Notes under the pieces: model-generated
What the model was told of the DNA's origin: nothing
Seen by the model: only the letters and a program-made list of their open reading frames with translations
Database searches by the model: none
Program-made: the position numbers and the translations under genes
Part shown: positions 32,226-42,187 of the stretch, piece by piece
Numbering within the stretch: the stretch's first letter is position 1
Layout: the number at the start of each line of letters is the position of its first letter
Source: Candidatus Kinetoplastidibacterium crithidiae
GTDB taxonomy: Bacteria; Pseudomonadota; Gammaproteobacteria; Burkholderiales; Burkholderiaceae_B
Length of the DNA: 64,000 nucleotides
Assembly: GCA_019278155.1 (NCBI GenBank)
Contig: JADMLC010000009.1
Coordinates: 62,001-126,000, forward strand
Reading direction: 5' to 3'

Positions 32226-35018
32226 TTAATTAATGCATTCTAACAGGTATTTGGCAGTATATCCTTTTTTTGATAGAGCTACTTTTTTTGGTGGTCCTTG
32301 ATTAATTACCTTAATTTTGCTATTACTATTATGATCAGCCTCTAAGTCTATTATCCAGTCGGAATTTTTAATAACATCTAAATTATGTTCAACTATAAGA
32401 ATAGTATTTCCTTTGTCAAGCAACTTATATAATATGTCCAGTAACATATCAACATCTTTGAAATGTAAACCTAGTGTAGGTTCATCTAAAACATATAAAG
32501 TATGGTCATTACTTTTTTTGGCTAATTCTGTAGCTATCTTGAGTCTTTGTAATTCTCCTCCAGATAATGTAGCAAGACTTTGTCCAATGCATAGGTATGA
32601 TAATCCAACTTCTACTACAGACTGTAATTTTTTGGATATATTTGGCAAAGCCTTAAAAATATCAATGGCTTTTTCTACTGTAAGATCTAGAACTTCAGCA
32701 ATGTTTAAATTTCTATAGTTTATATCTAGTGTTTCATGATTATAGCGTTTTCCATTACAAACATTGCATGTTAATTGCATATTAGGTAGGAAGTACATAT
32801 CTATTTTTTTTGTTCCATTGCCATTACATTCTTCACATCTACCACCTTTAATATTAAAACTAAATCTACTAGGTTTATATCCCCTCACCCTGGCTTCAGT
32901 TGTTTGTGAAAATAATTCCCTAATGTCTGTTAGAAAATCACAATAAGTAGCTATATTACTGTTAGATATAGTTCCAATATTATTTTGATCTATATATATT
33001 ATGCTATTAAAATTATTTATGCCGCTGAATTTGAAATTTCTATAATATATATCATTTTTATTGTTTTTATTTTTTATAAAAGCTGGAATTAGTATGTTAT
33101 TTACTAGGTTTGATTTTCCTGACCCAGAAATTCCTGTTATACAAGTCATAAAACCATTAGGGATCTTTATTTTTATCGCTTTATTGAAATTATTTATAGT
33201 TTCTATTTGAAGCCAAGATGTGAATTTATTGATACTATTGTTTGTTTTATGTTTGGCTATTCTGTTTTCCTTTAAAAAATAACCAGTAATTGATTTTTGG
33301 TTATTTATGATATGCTCTAATGTTCCTTCTGCTATAACATTACCACCATTAATACCAGCTCCTGGCCCTATTTCTATTATCCAATCAGATTTTCTAATGA
33401 TAGTCTCATCATGTTCTACTACTATTATGCTATTACCTATTTCTCGTAGTTTTTCTAGAATTTTTATGATATATGTCATATCATTTTTATGTAAACCAGC
33501 AGATGGTTCATCTAATACATATGTAATACCAGTAAGATTAGAGCAAATTAGACCTGATAATATTATACGTTGAGCTTCTCCTCTAGAGGTTTTATTTATG
33601 CTCCTGTTCAGAGATAGGTATCCTAGTCCAGATTCTTCCAAAAATGATAGTTTATTTATTATTGCTGGTATAATTTGTTTGACTATTTCTTTATCTGAGT
33701 TATCGTATTGTATTGTTTTTACCCATTTGACGCATTCTGATATTTTTAATGATTCGACTTCATCTATTGATAAAATAATATCTGATTTCTTGGTGACAGA
33801 TGATTTTAATTTGATATTTCGTGCTTCGATGCAAATTTTTGATCCTTTGCATTCAGGGCATTCTTTTATGTTGTAATAGTCTTTTATTTTTGTTGAGTAT
33901 ATTTTATGATTATTTTTTTCTATGTGGTTTTCTAGATAATTGATAATTCCTGGAAATATGTTTTCTTCGTAACTCTTATTATTAATATCTTCTCCCCATA
34001 TAATCATAGATTGTATTTTCTTGGGTAATTCTTTGAAAATGGATTTTAAATCAAAATTATATTTATGTGCTAAATTCTCCAGTTCTTTTAGTATATTTCT
34101 ATCACAAATATTAATTGCTCCATTTATGAGGCTTAATTCTGGATTAATCAATAAGTCATGATCTATATATGGAATATTGCCAATTCCTTTACAAGTTTTG
34201 CATGCTCCAATATTACTATTAGGACTAAATAAGCTAGGTTCTATTGTTTTTACTTGGTATTTGCATACTTGACATTCTATGATATTCGAAAAAAAGAACT
34301 CTTTATTATCATGAATTGTTTCTATAATGATATGACCATTTCCTATTTTTAAAGCTGTTTCAATGCTTGAAATTAAACGATTTTTATTTTCATCTTTAAT
34401 TGTTAACCGGTCTACAACTAATTCTATTGTGTTAGAGAGAAGTTCTTTTTCTGGATTTTGAATTTTCTCTATTTCGGTGATTTGTTTGTTAATTCTTAGG
34501 CGTAAATAACCTTGTTTTTGTAACGTTGTAATTACTGATTCTGCATTATTAATATTTAGTGGAGCTAGAATGATAATTTTAGTTTCTGAATTTAAAGAAA
34601 ATGCCCATTTTGTAATCTCTTTGGCATTATATGACCTTAAAACCGTCTTGTGTTTAGGGCATATTGCAAATCCAATTTTTGCGAATAATAATCTTAAATG
34701 GTTACTTATTTCTGATATGGTTCCTATAGTGGATCTGGAGTTTTGTAAAGATAGCTTTTGTTTTAATGATATAGAAGGAGATAGGCCTTCTATATCATCT
34801 ATATCAGGATTTGGTAGTGAGTTATTTATTTGTCGTGTATATGATGAAAGACACTCCAAATATTTTTTCTGGCTTTCTGCATATATAGTATCGAATACTA
34901 AAGAAGATTTACCTGATCCTGATACACCTGTAATAACTACAATTTTATTACGTGGTATATCCAAAGATATATTTTTTAAATTATGAGCTCTAGCTCCCTT
35001 TATTATGATGTTATTCAT
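32226..35018 (-). CDS. uvrA: Excinuclease ABC subunit A, with divergent ATPase motifs
   Basis: Two ABC modules, two zinc fingers (CQVC..CKTC; CEEC..CNVC), VVITGVSGSGKSSLVFDTIYAE. Confidence 0.93.
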   Translation of the reverse strand: MNNIIIKGARAHNLKNISLDIPRNKIVVITGVSGSGKSSLVFDTIYAESQKKYLECLSSYTRQINNSLPNPDIDDIEGLSPSISLKQKLSLQNSRSTIGTISEISNHLRLLFAKIGFAICPKHKTVLRSYNAKEITKWAFSLNSETKIIILAPLNINNAESVITTLQKQGYLRLRINKQITEIEKIQNPEKELLSNTIELVVDRLTIKDENKNRLISSIETALKIGNGHIIIETIHDNKEFFFSNIIECQVCKYQVKTIEPSLFSPNSNIGACKTCKGIGNIPYIDHDLLINPELSLINGAINICDRNILKELENLAHKYNFDLKSIFKELPKKIQSMIIWGEDINNKSYEENIFPGIINYLENHIEKNNHKIYSTKIKDYYNIKECPECKGSKICIEARNIKLKSSVTKKSDIILSIDEVESLKISECVKWVKTIQYDNSDKEIVKQIIPAIINKLSFLEESGLGYLSLNRSINKTSRGEAQRIILSGLICSNLTGITYVLDEPSAGLHKNDMTYIIKILEKLREIGNSIIVVEHDETIIRKSDWIIEIGPGAGINGGNVIAEGTLEHIINNQKSITGYFLKENRIAKHKTNNSINKFTSWLQIETINNFNKAIKIKIPNGFMTCITGISGSGKSNLVNNILIPAFIKNKNNKNDIYYRNFKFSGINNFNSIIYIDQNNIGTISNSNIATYCDFLTDIRELFSQTTEARVRGYKPSRFSFNIKGGRCEECNGNGTKKIDMYFLPNMQLTCNVCNGKRYNHETLDINYRNLNIAEVLDLTVEKAIDIFKALPNISKKLQSVVEVGLSYLCIGQSLATLSGGELQRLKIATELAKKSNDHTLYVLDEPTLGLHFKDVDMLLDILYKLLDKGNTILIVEHNLDVIKNSDWIIDLEADHNSNSKIKVINQGPPKKVALSKKGYTAKYLLECIN

Positions 35019-35178
35019 TTAATAAAAATTTTTATAATGTAGTTATTAATATTTTATATTAGAGGTGCTTTATTTAATTATTTTTTAATTTAATTCTTGG
35101 TGAATAATGAGTTTAAAGTATTTGTTTACTGATATACAATCTATTTTTATGATTAATAATATTTGATGGATATATTGT

Positions 35179-35646
35179 ATGGCTTCAGTTAATAAAGTGA
35201 TAATAGTTGGTAATTTAGGAAGAGATCCAGAAGTTCGTTATACGCCAGAGGGATCTGCGATTTGTAATATGTCTGTTGCAACTACTTCACAATGGAAAGA
35301 TAGGAATAGTGGAGAACGGCGTGAAGAAACAGAATGGCATCGTGTAGTTTTATATAATCGTTTAGCAGAAATTGCTGGTGAGTTTTTAAAAAAAGGGAGA
35401 CCTGTTTATCTAGAGGGAAGATTAAAGACAAGGAAATGGCAAGATAAGGACACAGGCTCTGATAGATATAGCACTGAGATTATTGTTGATCAAATGCAGA
35501 TGTTGGGTTCCAAAGACTCTGTCAATGAGTCTCATGGATCTATAGAAACAAATAATTTGAATAAAGGAAGAGCACAGCAAAGTGCTTCAATTGCCAGCAA
35601 GTCATTTAATGACTTATCAGATATGGATGATGATATCCCATTCTAA
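35179..35646 (+). CDS. ssb: Single-stranded DNA-binding protein
   Basis: [26 protein letters not shown]-terminal MDDDIPF. Confidence 0.97.
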   Translation: MASVNKVIIVGNLGRDPEVRYTPEGSAICNMSVATTSQWKDRNSGERREETEWHRVVLYNRLAEIAGEFLKKGRPVYLEGRLKTRKWQDKDTGSDRYSTEIIVDQMQMLGSKDSVNESHGSIETNNLNKGRAQQSASIASKSFNDLSDMDDDIPF

Positions 35647-35690
35647 ATTTTTGGAAGCTTTTATATTTATTTTTCGGAGTTGTTATAAAA

Positions 35691-36497
35691 ATGTCTACAC
35701 CAATTTTAAGAAAAAATATTATTTTTATCAAAAATTGTAAAAGAAAGCAAAAAATTGTGGCGTTGTCTGCTTATACTTCATCAATAGCTAGCATTATTGA
35801 TAAACATGTTGATTTAATATTAGTTGGAGATTCCTTGGGTATGGTTGTATATGGATTTGCTAATACCTTATCTGTTACATTGGATATGATGATAGCTCAT
35901 GGTTCAGCTGTAGTAAGATCTACCAAGTTTGCTTGTACAGTAGTAGATATGCCATTTGGTAGTTATCAAGCATCTAAATCTCAAGCATTCAAAAATGCAT
36001 CTAGAATTTTGTCAGAAACAGGTGCTCAAGCAGTAAAAATAGAAGGTGGTTCTGAAATGGCTGAAACAGTTAGTTTTTTAACTAATAGAGGTATTCCTGT
36101 TATGGGGCATATTGGCTTAATGCCTCAGCAATTCAATATTTCGGGTGGTTTTAAAGCATTAAAATCAGAAGACCATATATTTAAAAAAGTGCTTGAAGAT
36201 GCCACTTTATTGGAGTCAGCTGGGGCATTTGCTATAGTTTTGGAATGTGTATCAGAAGTAATCGGGGAAAGCATATCAAATAAATTAAATATACCTATAA
36301 TAGGAATAGGTGCCTCACCTTCTTGTGATGGGCAAATACTAGTAGTAGATGATATCCTTGGAATGCAGAAAAATTTCTCTCCAAAATTTGTTAAAAAATA
36401 CGCTAATATGGAGGAGCAAATTTCACAAGCAGTTGAAAAGTATTCATTAGAAGTTAGGGAGAGTATATTTCCTGCAAAAGAACATTGTTTTTCTTAG
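35691..36497 (+). CDS. panB: 3-methyl-2-oxobutanoate hydroxymethyltransferase
   Basis: LSAYTSSIASIID, VGDSLGMVVYG, VKIEGG, GHIGLMPQ. Confidence 0.94.
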   Translation: MSTPILRKNIIFIKNCKRKQKIVALSAYTSSIASIIDKHVDLILVGDSLGMVVYGFANTLSVTLDMMIAHGSAVVRSTKFACTVVDMPFGSYQASKSQAFKNASRILSETGAQAVKIEGGSEMAETVSFLTNRGIPVMGHIGLMPQQFNISGGFKALKSEDHIFKKVLEDATLLESAGAFAIVLECVSEVIGESISNKLNIPIIGIGASPSCDGQILVVDDILGMQKNFSPKFVKKYANMEEQISQAVEKYSLEVRESIFPAKEHCFS

Positions 36498-36665
36498 ATT
36501 AAGTAATTTTATTTATTTCAAATTATATGAATAAATTTGTGAGTTCATTATATTTTTATTGGAAGACAGTTTGATTTTATAAAATATATAATCATAGATT
36601 TGTTGCATATAATTATAAAAACTATCTAATTTTTTATAATTAATGGTGATTTATTAGGTGCAGAG

Positions 36666-36725
36666 AATGATGCCAATCATTTAAGGTATGGCTTATGCTA
36701 AATAATTATTGTGATTGGCATCATT
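36666..36725. repeat. 14-bp perfect inverted repeat between convergent genes
   Basis: AATGATGCCAATCA (36666-36679) and TGATTGGCATCATT (36712-36725), 32-nt loop. Confidence 0.85.
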
Positions 36726-36734
36726 TTAATAAAG

Positions 36735-37940
36735 TTATAAATTTTCTTTGATCAATTGTCCTAGCAATGATATTCCTTCCACTATTTTTTCTTCTGGAAC
36801 TGTTGCGAAACTTAATCTCATGGTGCAATTTTCTTCTGAGGAAGGGGCAATGAAGAATGGTTTTCCTGTAACGAAAGCTATGTTTCTAACAATTGCTTTT
36901 TCTAGTAATTTAGTGCTATCTATGTGTTTTGGTAAAGTGATCCACAGGAACATACCCCCTTCTGGTTTAGTCCATTGCACTCCTTTTGGGAATTCTTCTT
37001 CTAATGCTTTTAGCATGCATTGTCCTTGAGTTCGATATATATTCCTTACATTAGGCAGATGTGTTTGTAAAAATCCATCTTTAATTACTTCGTAAACTGC
37101 CATTTGTGTTAGTGTTGGAGTGTGTAAGTCTGAAGCCTGCTTCGCTTGGACAAGTTTTTTAATTATTGGCACAGGGGCTATTACATAGCCTAATCTTAGC
37201 CCTGGTGCTAAAACTTTAGAAAATGTTCCAAGTCTGATTACTGTTCCTCCCACTTCCTTTGACAAAGACAACAGGCTGGGTTGTGGTGTACCTTTATATC
37301 TCAATTCACCGTAAGGATCATCTTCAATTATTGGAATATTTAAATTAGCCATTATTTTAACTAATTCTTTTCTCCTTTCTATACTTAATGTACGTCCTGT
37401 TGGGTTTTGAAAATTTGGTAGTGCATATAAAAAACGTGAATTTGAAGCTGTTTCTTTATCTATATGTTCTGGTATTAATCCACCATTATCTGTTGGAACA
37501 GGTATGTATTTAGGTTGGTATAGTCCAAAAGACTGTAGAGCTCCTAAATAGCTTGGATTTTCAACTAATATTTTATCGCCTTCGTTTATAAGGATTTTTC
37601 CTAACAGATCAAGAGCTTGTTGAGATCCGGATACTATAAGTATTTGGTCAATATTAATTTCAGCTCCAGATGCATTCATTTCATCTGCTATCCATTGTCT
37701 TAGAGGGGTATATCCTTCAGTAGTACCATATTGTAAAGCAGTCTTACCATTTTCTGTTAAAACTTTGTTAAACGCATCCTTAACTATTTTTATTGGAAAT
37801 CCTTCAGGAGAAGGTAATCCTCCAGCAAAAGATATTATTTCTTTTTTTTCTGTTACTTTCAAAATTTCTCTTATCGCAGAGCTAGTTAATTTAATAGCTC
37901 TGTCAGCAAAGTGAAATTCAGGTTTCATTGTATTTGCCAC
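36735..37940 (-). CDS. PLP-dependent class I/II aminotransferase (MocR/LysN/AAT-like)
   Basis: ISFAGGLPSPEGFP, YGTTEGYTPLR, NFQNPTGRTLS, EDDPYGELRY, RLGTFSKVLAPGLRLGY. Confidence 0.9.
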   Translation of the reverse strand: MANTMKPEFHFADRAIKLTSSAIREILKVTEKKEIISFAGGLPSPEGFPIKIVKDAFNKVLTENGKTALQYGTTEGYTPLRQWIADEMNASGAEINIDQILIVSGSQQALDLLGKILINEGDKILVENPSYLGALQSFGLYQPKYIPVPTDNGGLIPEHIDKETASNSRFLYALPNFQNPTGRTLSIERRKELVKIMANLNIPIIEDDPYGELRYKGTPQPSLLSLSKEVGGTVIRLGTFSKVLAPGLRLGYVIAPVPIIKKLVQAKQASDLHTPTLTQMAVYEVIKDGFLQTHLPNVRNIYRTQGQCMLKALEEEFPKGVQWTKPEGGMFLWITLPKHIDSTKLLEKAIVRNIAFVTGKPFFIAPSSEENCTMRLSFATVPEEKIVEGISLLGQLIKENL

Positions 37941-38021
37941 AAAAATCCTCCTGTTTATTTATAAAATTTTTATTATCAACAAATTATATTTTGGAAGTGA
38001 TATTTAAAAGTTATTGTCTTT

Positions 38022-38088
38022 AATAAAGATAATATCATTAATATAAGATATCTTTATTATTGTTTTTTTGTAAAAATAAAACAATAAT
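38022..38088. repeat. Two overlapping inverted repeats
   Basis: AATAAAGATA/TATCTTTATT (38022-38031/38049-38058) and ATTATTGTTTT/AAAACAATAAT (38056-38066/38078-38088). Confidence 0.7.
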
Positions 38089-38177
38089 TTTTGGGTAAGT
38101 GGATGCTGTTTTATATAAATTACAAAATTTTTATTTACTAAATTATATTTAAGGCAATAGTAAATAACTTTTTTAAA

Positions 38178-38217
38178 GCAATCTATTATTTTTGGCTATA
38201 AAAAACAATAGATTTGC
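38178..38217. repeat. Imperfect long hairpin
   Basis: GCAATCTATTATTTTTGGCTATAAAAAACAATAGATTTGC. Confidence 0.65.
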
Positions 38218-38476
38218 AAAAGTCAATTTGATATTAATTTTGTTATGATTTGAGATATTAGTAATCTCAAAATGATATATTAATATGAAATTATTTTGTA
38301 ACTATAATTAATTTTTTAACATTCCTTCTCATATGTCAATCTTCATAAGATATAAATTATAAATATTGACAATATTTAAATGTTGTTTTGGTTTTTTTAC
38401 TGTAATTTTATATAGACCATATTTTTGTATCAAATTCTGTTTTGTAAATTATTTTTTATTTATCTATGAGGTTGTT

Positions 38477-38746
38477 ATGCCTATTTACACCTATAAATGT
38501 ATGACATGTGGTTATGTCAATGATGTTTTACAAAAAGTGCATGAAGATCCTATTAAAATGTGCCCAGATTGTGGTAGTAGTTCATATGCTAAGCAGGTTA
38601 CAGCTCCTAGTTTTCAGTTAAAAGGAAATGGTTGGTATGTTACTGATTTTAGAGATAGCAAAAACAACAAGTCTGAAAAAGAGAAAGTAAAAAAGTCTGA
38701 AAAAGCAAATGATACTAGTAGTACTTCAGGTCCATCTAATAGTTAA
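38477..38746 (+). CDS. FmdB-family zinc ribbon protein
   Basis: MPIYTYKCMTCGYVNDVLQKVHEDPIKMCPDCGSSSYAKQVTAPSFQLKGNGWYVTDF; start refined from 38366. Confidence 0.92.
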   Translation: MPIYTYKCMTCGYVNDVLQKVHEDPIKMCPDCGSSSYAKQVTAPSFQLKGNGWYVTDFRDSKNNKSEKEKVKKSEKANDTSSTSGPSNS

Positions 38747-38773
38747 GTGGTTATTTACAAATGGATACTTTTC

Positions 38774-39358
38774 ATGTTAAAAAAATATTTTATTACTGGT
38801 TTATTAATTTGGGTACCTCTGGTTATTACTTTATGGGTGCTAAATTTATTGGTTAGTATTCTTGATGCATTTGTACCTAAATTTTTATCGTCACAGTCAT
38901 TATTTGGATTTAATATACCCGGATTTCAATTGATATTAGTATTTCTAGTGATTTGGATTACTGGTTTATTGGCGGCTAATTTGATTGGGCGTACTATATT
39001 GAAGTATTGGGAGTTGATATTAGGACGTATTCCGTTGGTACGTTCTATATATAATTCTGTTAAACAAGTTAGTGATACAATTTTGTCTTCTGAAAGTCAG
39101 TCATTTAGGAAGGCTGTTTTAATCCAATATCCTAGAGAGTCTTGTTGGACAATAGCTTTTCTGACTGGTATTCCTAAGGATTCGTTGATATCTGGTTTGT
39201 CTGGTAAATATGTAAGTGTTTACGTGCCGACAACACCGAATCCTACATCTGGTTATTTCCTAATTATTAATGAAAAGGAAGTAATACCTTTGAATATAAC
39301 TGTTGATAATGCTTTGAAATATATTGTATCTATGGGAGTAGTTAGTCCCAAAAATTAA
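38774..39358 (+). CDS. DUF502 family membrane protein
   Basis: KYFITGLLIWVPLVITLWVL, IPLVRSIYNSVKQVSDTI; likely start 38774 within ORF 38747. Confidence 0.88.
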   Translation: MLKKYFITGLLIWVPLVITLWVLNLLVSILDAFVPKFLSSQSLFGFNIPGFQLILVFLVIWITGLLAANLIGRTILKYWELILGRIPLVRSIYNSVKQVSDTILSSESQSFRKAVLIQYPRESCWTIAFLTGIPKDSLISGLSGKYVSVYVPTTPNPTSGYFLIINEKEVIPLNITVDNALKYIVSMGVVSPKN

Positions 39359-39398
39359 TTATTTGTAAGTAATGTAAATATAAAATGGAGTTTTTGTA

Positions 39399-41183
39399 AT
39401 GCGTAACTGCTATGTTGGTCAGGTTTCCAATAAGTTTCTTGGTCAGAGTATTGTGTTATATGGTTGGGTTCATCGTCGTCGTGATCATGGAGGGGTAATT
39501 TTTATAGATTTGCGAGATCATACAGGGTTAATACAAATAGTTTTTGATCCCAAGAACGCTTGTTTTTCTTTAGCAGAAACACTACGTAATGAGTATTGTA
39601 TTAGTATAGAGGGTGTTGTTCGATTTCGACCTGATGGAACAAAAAACACAGATTTATTATCAGGTGATATAGAAATTGTTTGTGGTAAATTAGAAATTTT
39701 TAACCCAGCAAAATCATTACCTTTTAATTTAGATGATACTAATTTATCAGAAACCACAAGACTTTCTAACAGAGTTTTAGATTTACGAAGACCGGTGATG
39801 CAAACTAATCTAAGGACTAGATATAATGTGTCTAAGTTGGTCAGAAAATTTTTGGATGACTCTGGATTTATAGAGATTGAAACTCCTATTTTGACAAAGA
39901 GTACTCCAGAAGGAGCGCGTGATTATTTAGTTCCTTCACGTGTTCATGATGGTCATTTTTTTGCATTACCTCAATCTCCACAACTATTTAAACAAATGTT
40001 AATGGTTTCTGGATTTGATAGATATTATCAAATTACTAGGTGTTTTCGTGATGAGGACCTACGTTCTGATCGACAGCCTGAGTTTACCCAAATTGATTGT
40101 GAATTATCATTTACAAATGAGCAAGAAATACGTTCTATTTTTGAAAAAATGATCAGAAATATTTTTAAAACATTAAAAAATATTGACTTACCTGATCCAT
40201 TCCCTGTGCTTTCATGGGAAGAGGCTTTGAGTTCTTATGGTTCAGATAAACCTGATCTTCGTATTAATTTGAAGTTGTCAAATATTACAGATATTGTTAA
40301 AAATGTTGATTTTAAAATATTCTCTTCTGTTGCTTCAGATCCTAATGGTAGAGTTGTTGCTTTAAGAGTCCCTGGTGGTGCCTCCATTTCTAGGAGTGAT
40401 ATTGATAATTATACTAAGTTTGTTGGTATATATGGAGCACGTGGGTTGGCTTATATCAAAATTATCAATCTTGATAATGGACGTGATGGTATGCAATCGC
40501 CTATTATAAAAAATATTTCTGATAGTGTTCTCTCTCTATTAATAGAAAGGGTTGGGGCTCAAGATGGTGATATTATTTTCTTTGGTGCTGATAAAAGCAA
40601 GATTGTATATGATGCACTTGGAGCTTTAAGATTAAAAATAGGAAATAGCGAATTCGGTAAGAATAATGGGTTGTTTGTTAATGATTGGAAACCACTTTGG
40701 GTTGTAGACTTTCCTATGTTTGAATATGATGAGAATGATAAACGTTATGTTGCTATACATCATCCTTTTACAAGTCCTAAAGATGGCCATGATATTTTTC
40801 TAGAAGAAGGATCCTATAGTAAAGTAGTTTCCAAAGCTTATGATATGGTTTTAAATGGATGGGAGATAGGAGGAGGATCTATTCGTATTCATAAAGAAGA
40901 GATACAAAAGAAAGTATTTAAAGCGCTAAATCTTACAGAAGAAACAGCCAAAGATAGGTTTGGATTTTTATTAGATTCTTTGCAATATGGAGCTCCACCT
41001 CATGGAGGTATTGCCTTTGGTTTGGATCGATTGGTTGCTATATTGACTTCTTCTGAGTCTATTAGAGATGTGATTGCTTTTCCAAAGACACAAAGAGCTC
41101 AATGTTTGCTAACACATGCTCCTTCATTAATAGAAAATAATCAGTTAGAAGAATTGCATATATACATTAATTACAATAATTAA
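39399..41183 (+). CDS. aspS: Aspartyl-tRNA synthetase
   Basis: [47 protein letters not shown]. Confidence 0.98.
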   Translation: MRNCYVGQVSNKFLGQSIVLYGWVHRRRDHGGVIFIDLRDHTGLIQIVFDPKNACFSLAETLRNEYCISIEGVVRFRPDGTKNTDLLSGDIEIVCGKLEIFNPAKSLPFNLDDTNLSETTRLSNRVLDLRRPVMQTNLRTRYNVSKLVRKFLDDSGFIEIETPILTKSTPEGARDYLVPSRVHDGHFFALPQSPQLFKQMLMVSGFDRYYQITRCFRDEDLRSDRQPEFTQIDCELSFTNEQEIRSIFEKMIRNIFKTLKNIDLPDPFPVLSWEEALSSYGSDKPDLRINLKLSNITDIVKNVDFKIFSSVASDPNGRVVALRVPGGASISRSDIDNYTKFVGIYGARGLAYIKIINLDNGRDGMQSPIIKNISDSVLSLLIERVGAQDGDIIFFGADKSKIVYDALGALRLKIGNSEFGKNNGLFVNDWKPLWVVDFPMFEYDENDKRYVAIHHPFTSPKDGHDIFLEEGSYSKVVSKAYDMVLNGWEIGGGSIRIHKEEIQKKVFKALNLTEETAKDRFGFLLDSLQYGAPPHGGIAFGLDRLVAILTSSESIRDVIAFPKTQRAQCLLTHAPSLIENNQLEELHIYINYNN

Positions 41184-41213
41184 TGTATATATTTTATATA
41201 AATTTTTTATGAA

Positions 41214-41279
41214 ATCATCTTGGTTGTTAAGGATACTGTGTGTTATAACTGATACTAGTATGAAATCCAACCAGATGAT
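41214..41279. repeat. 12-bp inverted repeat with one bulge between convergent genes
   Basis: ATCATCT(T)GGTTG ... CAACCAGATGAT. Confidence 0.7.
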
Positions 41280-41383
41280 AGATATTATGTAGAGATTATA
41301 GTTCTATATGATTTATTAATAATAAATCAGTTAGCTGCTTTTCATTATCTATTTAACTTGCTTGATGGTTTTTCTTGTAATAA

Positions 41384-42187
41384 TCAATTTTTTTTTAAAT
41401 CTAGTTTAGCAATGCATGCTAAGCCATCTAAAACAGGTCTATCCAAATAATTAATTTTTGTTGCTTGTTGATTAGGTAATCTATTTTCTTCTATTAATGT
41501 ACGAATTTCAGTTTCTAATTCTGGCCATACTCCTCCAGTAACATAAATTTTTGGCGCTTGTTTATAATGATGGAATGCTGCATTGTATTGATGTAATAAG
41601 GCTCCTGTTTGTGCTGCTACGATACCAGAATTTATTGCTTTTACAGTATCTGTAGGAAAATTTGTTGTGTTAGCATGAGTCATGGGCAGGTTAGCTGTGC
41701 CATTAGTTAATGCTTGTCTCATCATAAAAGTTCCTGGTAGGATAATGCCCTCTATAAATATATTGTCAGGACTTATAATATCTATAGTAGTTGCAGTACC
41801 AAAACTAGCAACAATAATAGGAGGGTGTTCTTTTGTTTGTCTAGATAGGACTCCTATCATAGAAGCCCATCTATCAGACCCTAATAATAATGGTTGTTCG
41901 TAATTATTAGTTAATCCTAATAATTTTTTTTCAGCAGAAATCCATCTTATTTTACAACCGATAGAATTTAATTCATGAGTAATTATGGATTCTCTTTGTT
42001 TGCCTGCTACATTAGATCCAATTGCATATACAGGAGTTTTTGGTAATGTAATAATCCATTGGCCAAGAGATTTTATATTTAAATTATCAAATATAGCAGC
42101 ATGAGGCTCACGATGAGCAACACTCATTCTATAATCCAACCAGCCGATTTTTATTCTACTATTACCAGAGTCAATCAGAATAATCAT
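41384..42187 (-). CDS. coaX: Type III pantothenate kinase
   Basis: MIILIDSGNSRIKIGW, LGSDRWASMIG, SFGTATTID, VTGG. Confidence 0.94.
   Translation of the reverse strand: MIILIDSGNSRIKIGWLDYRMSVAHREPHAAIFDNLNIKSLGQWIITLPKTPVYAIGSNVAGKQRESIITHELNSIGCKIRWISAEKKLLGLTNNYEQPLLLGSDRWASMIGVLSRQTKEHPPIIVASFGTATTIDIISPDNIFIEGIILPGTFMMRQALTNGTANLPMTHANTTNFPTDTVKAINSGIVAAQTGALLHQYNAAFHHYKQAPKIYVTGGVWPELETEIRTLIEENRLPNQQATKINYLDRPVLDGLACIAKLDLKKN

Noticed and set aside
38366-38476. Hydrophobic extension on the FmdB zinc ribbon gene
   Set aside because: FmdB-family proteins start at MPIYxYxC; the upstream frame is AT-rich spacer.
42171-42187. 17-bp overlap of birA and coaX as a possible fusion
   Set aside because: Ordinary same-strand translational overlap, common for this gene pair.
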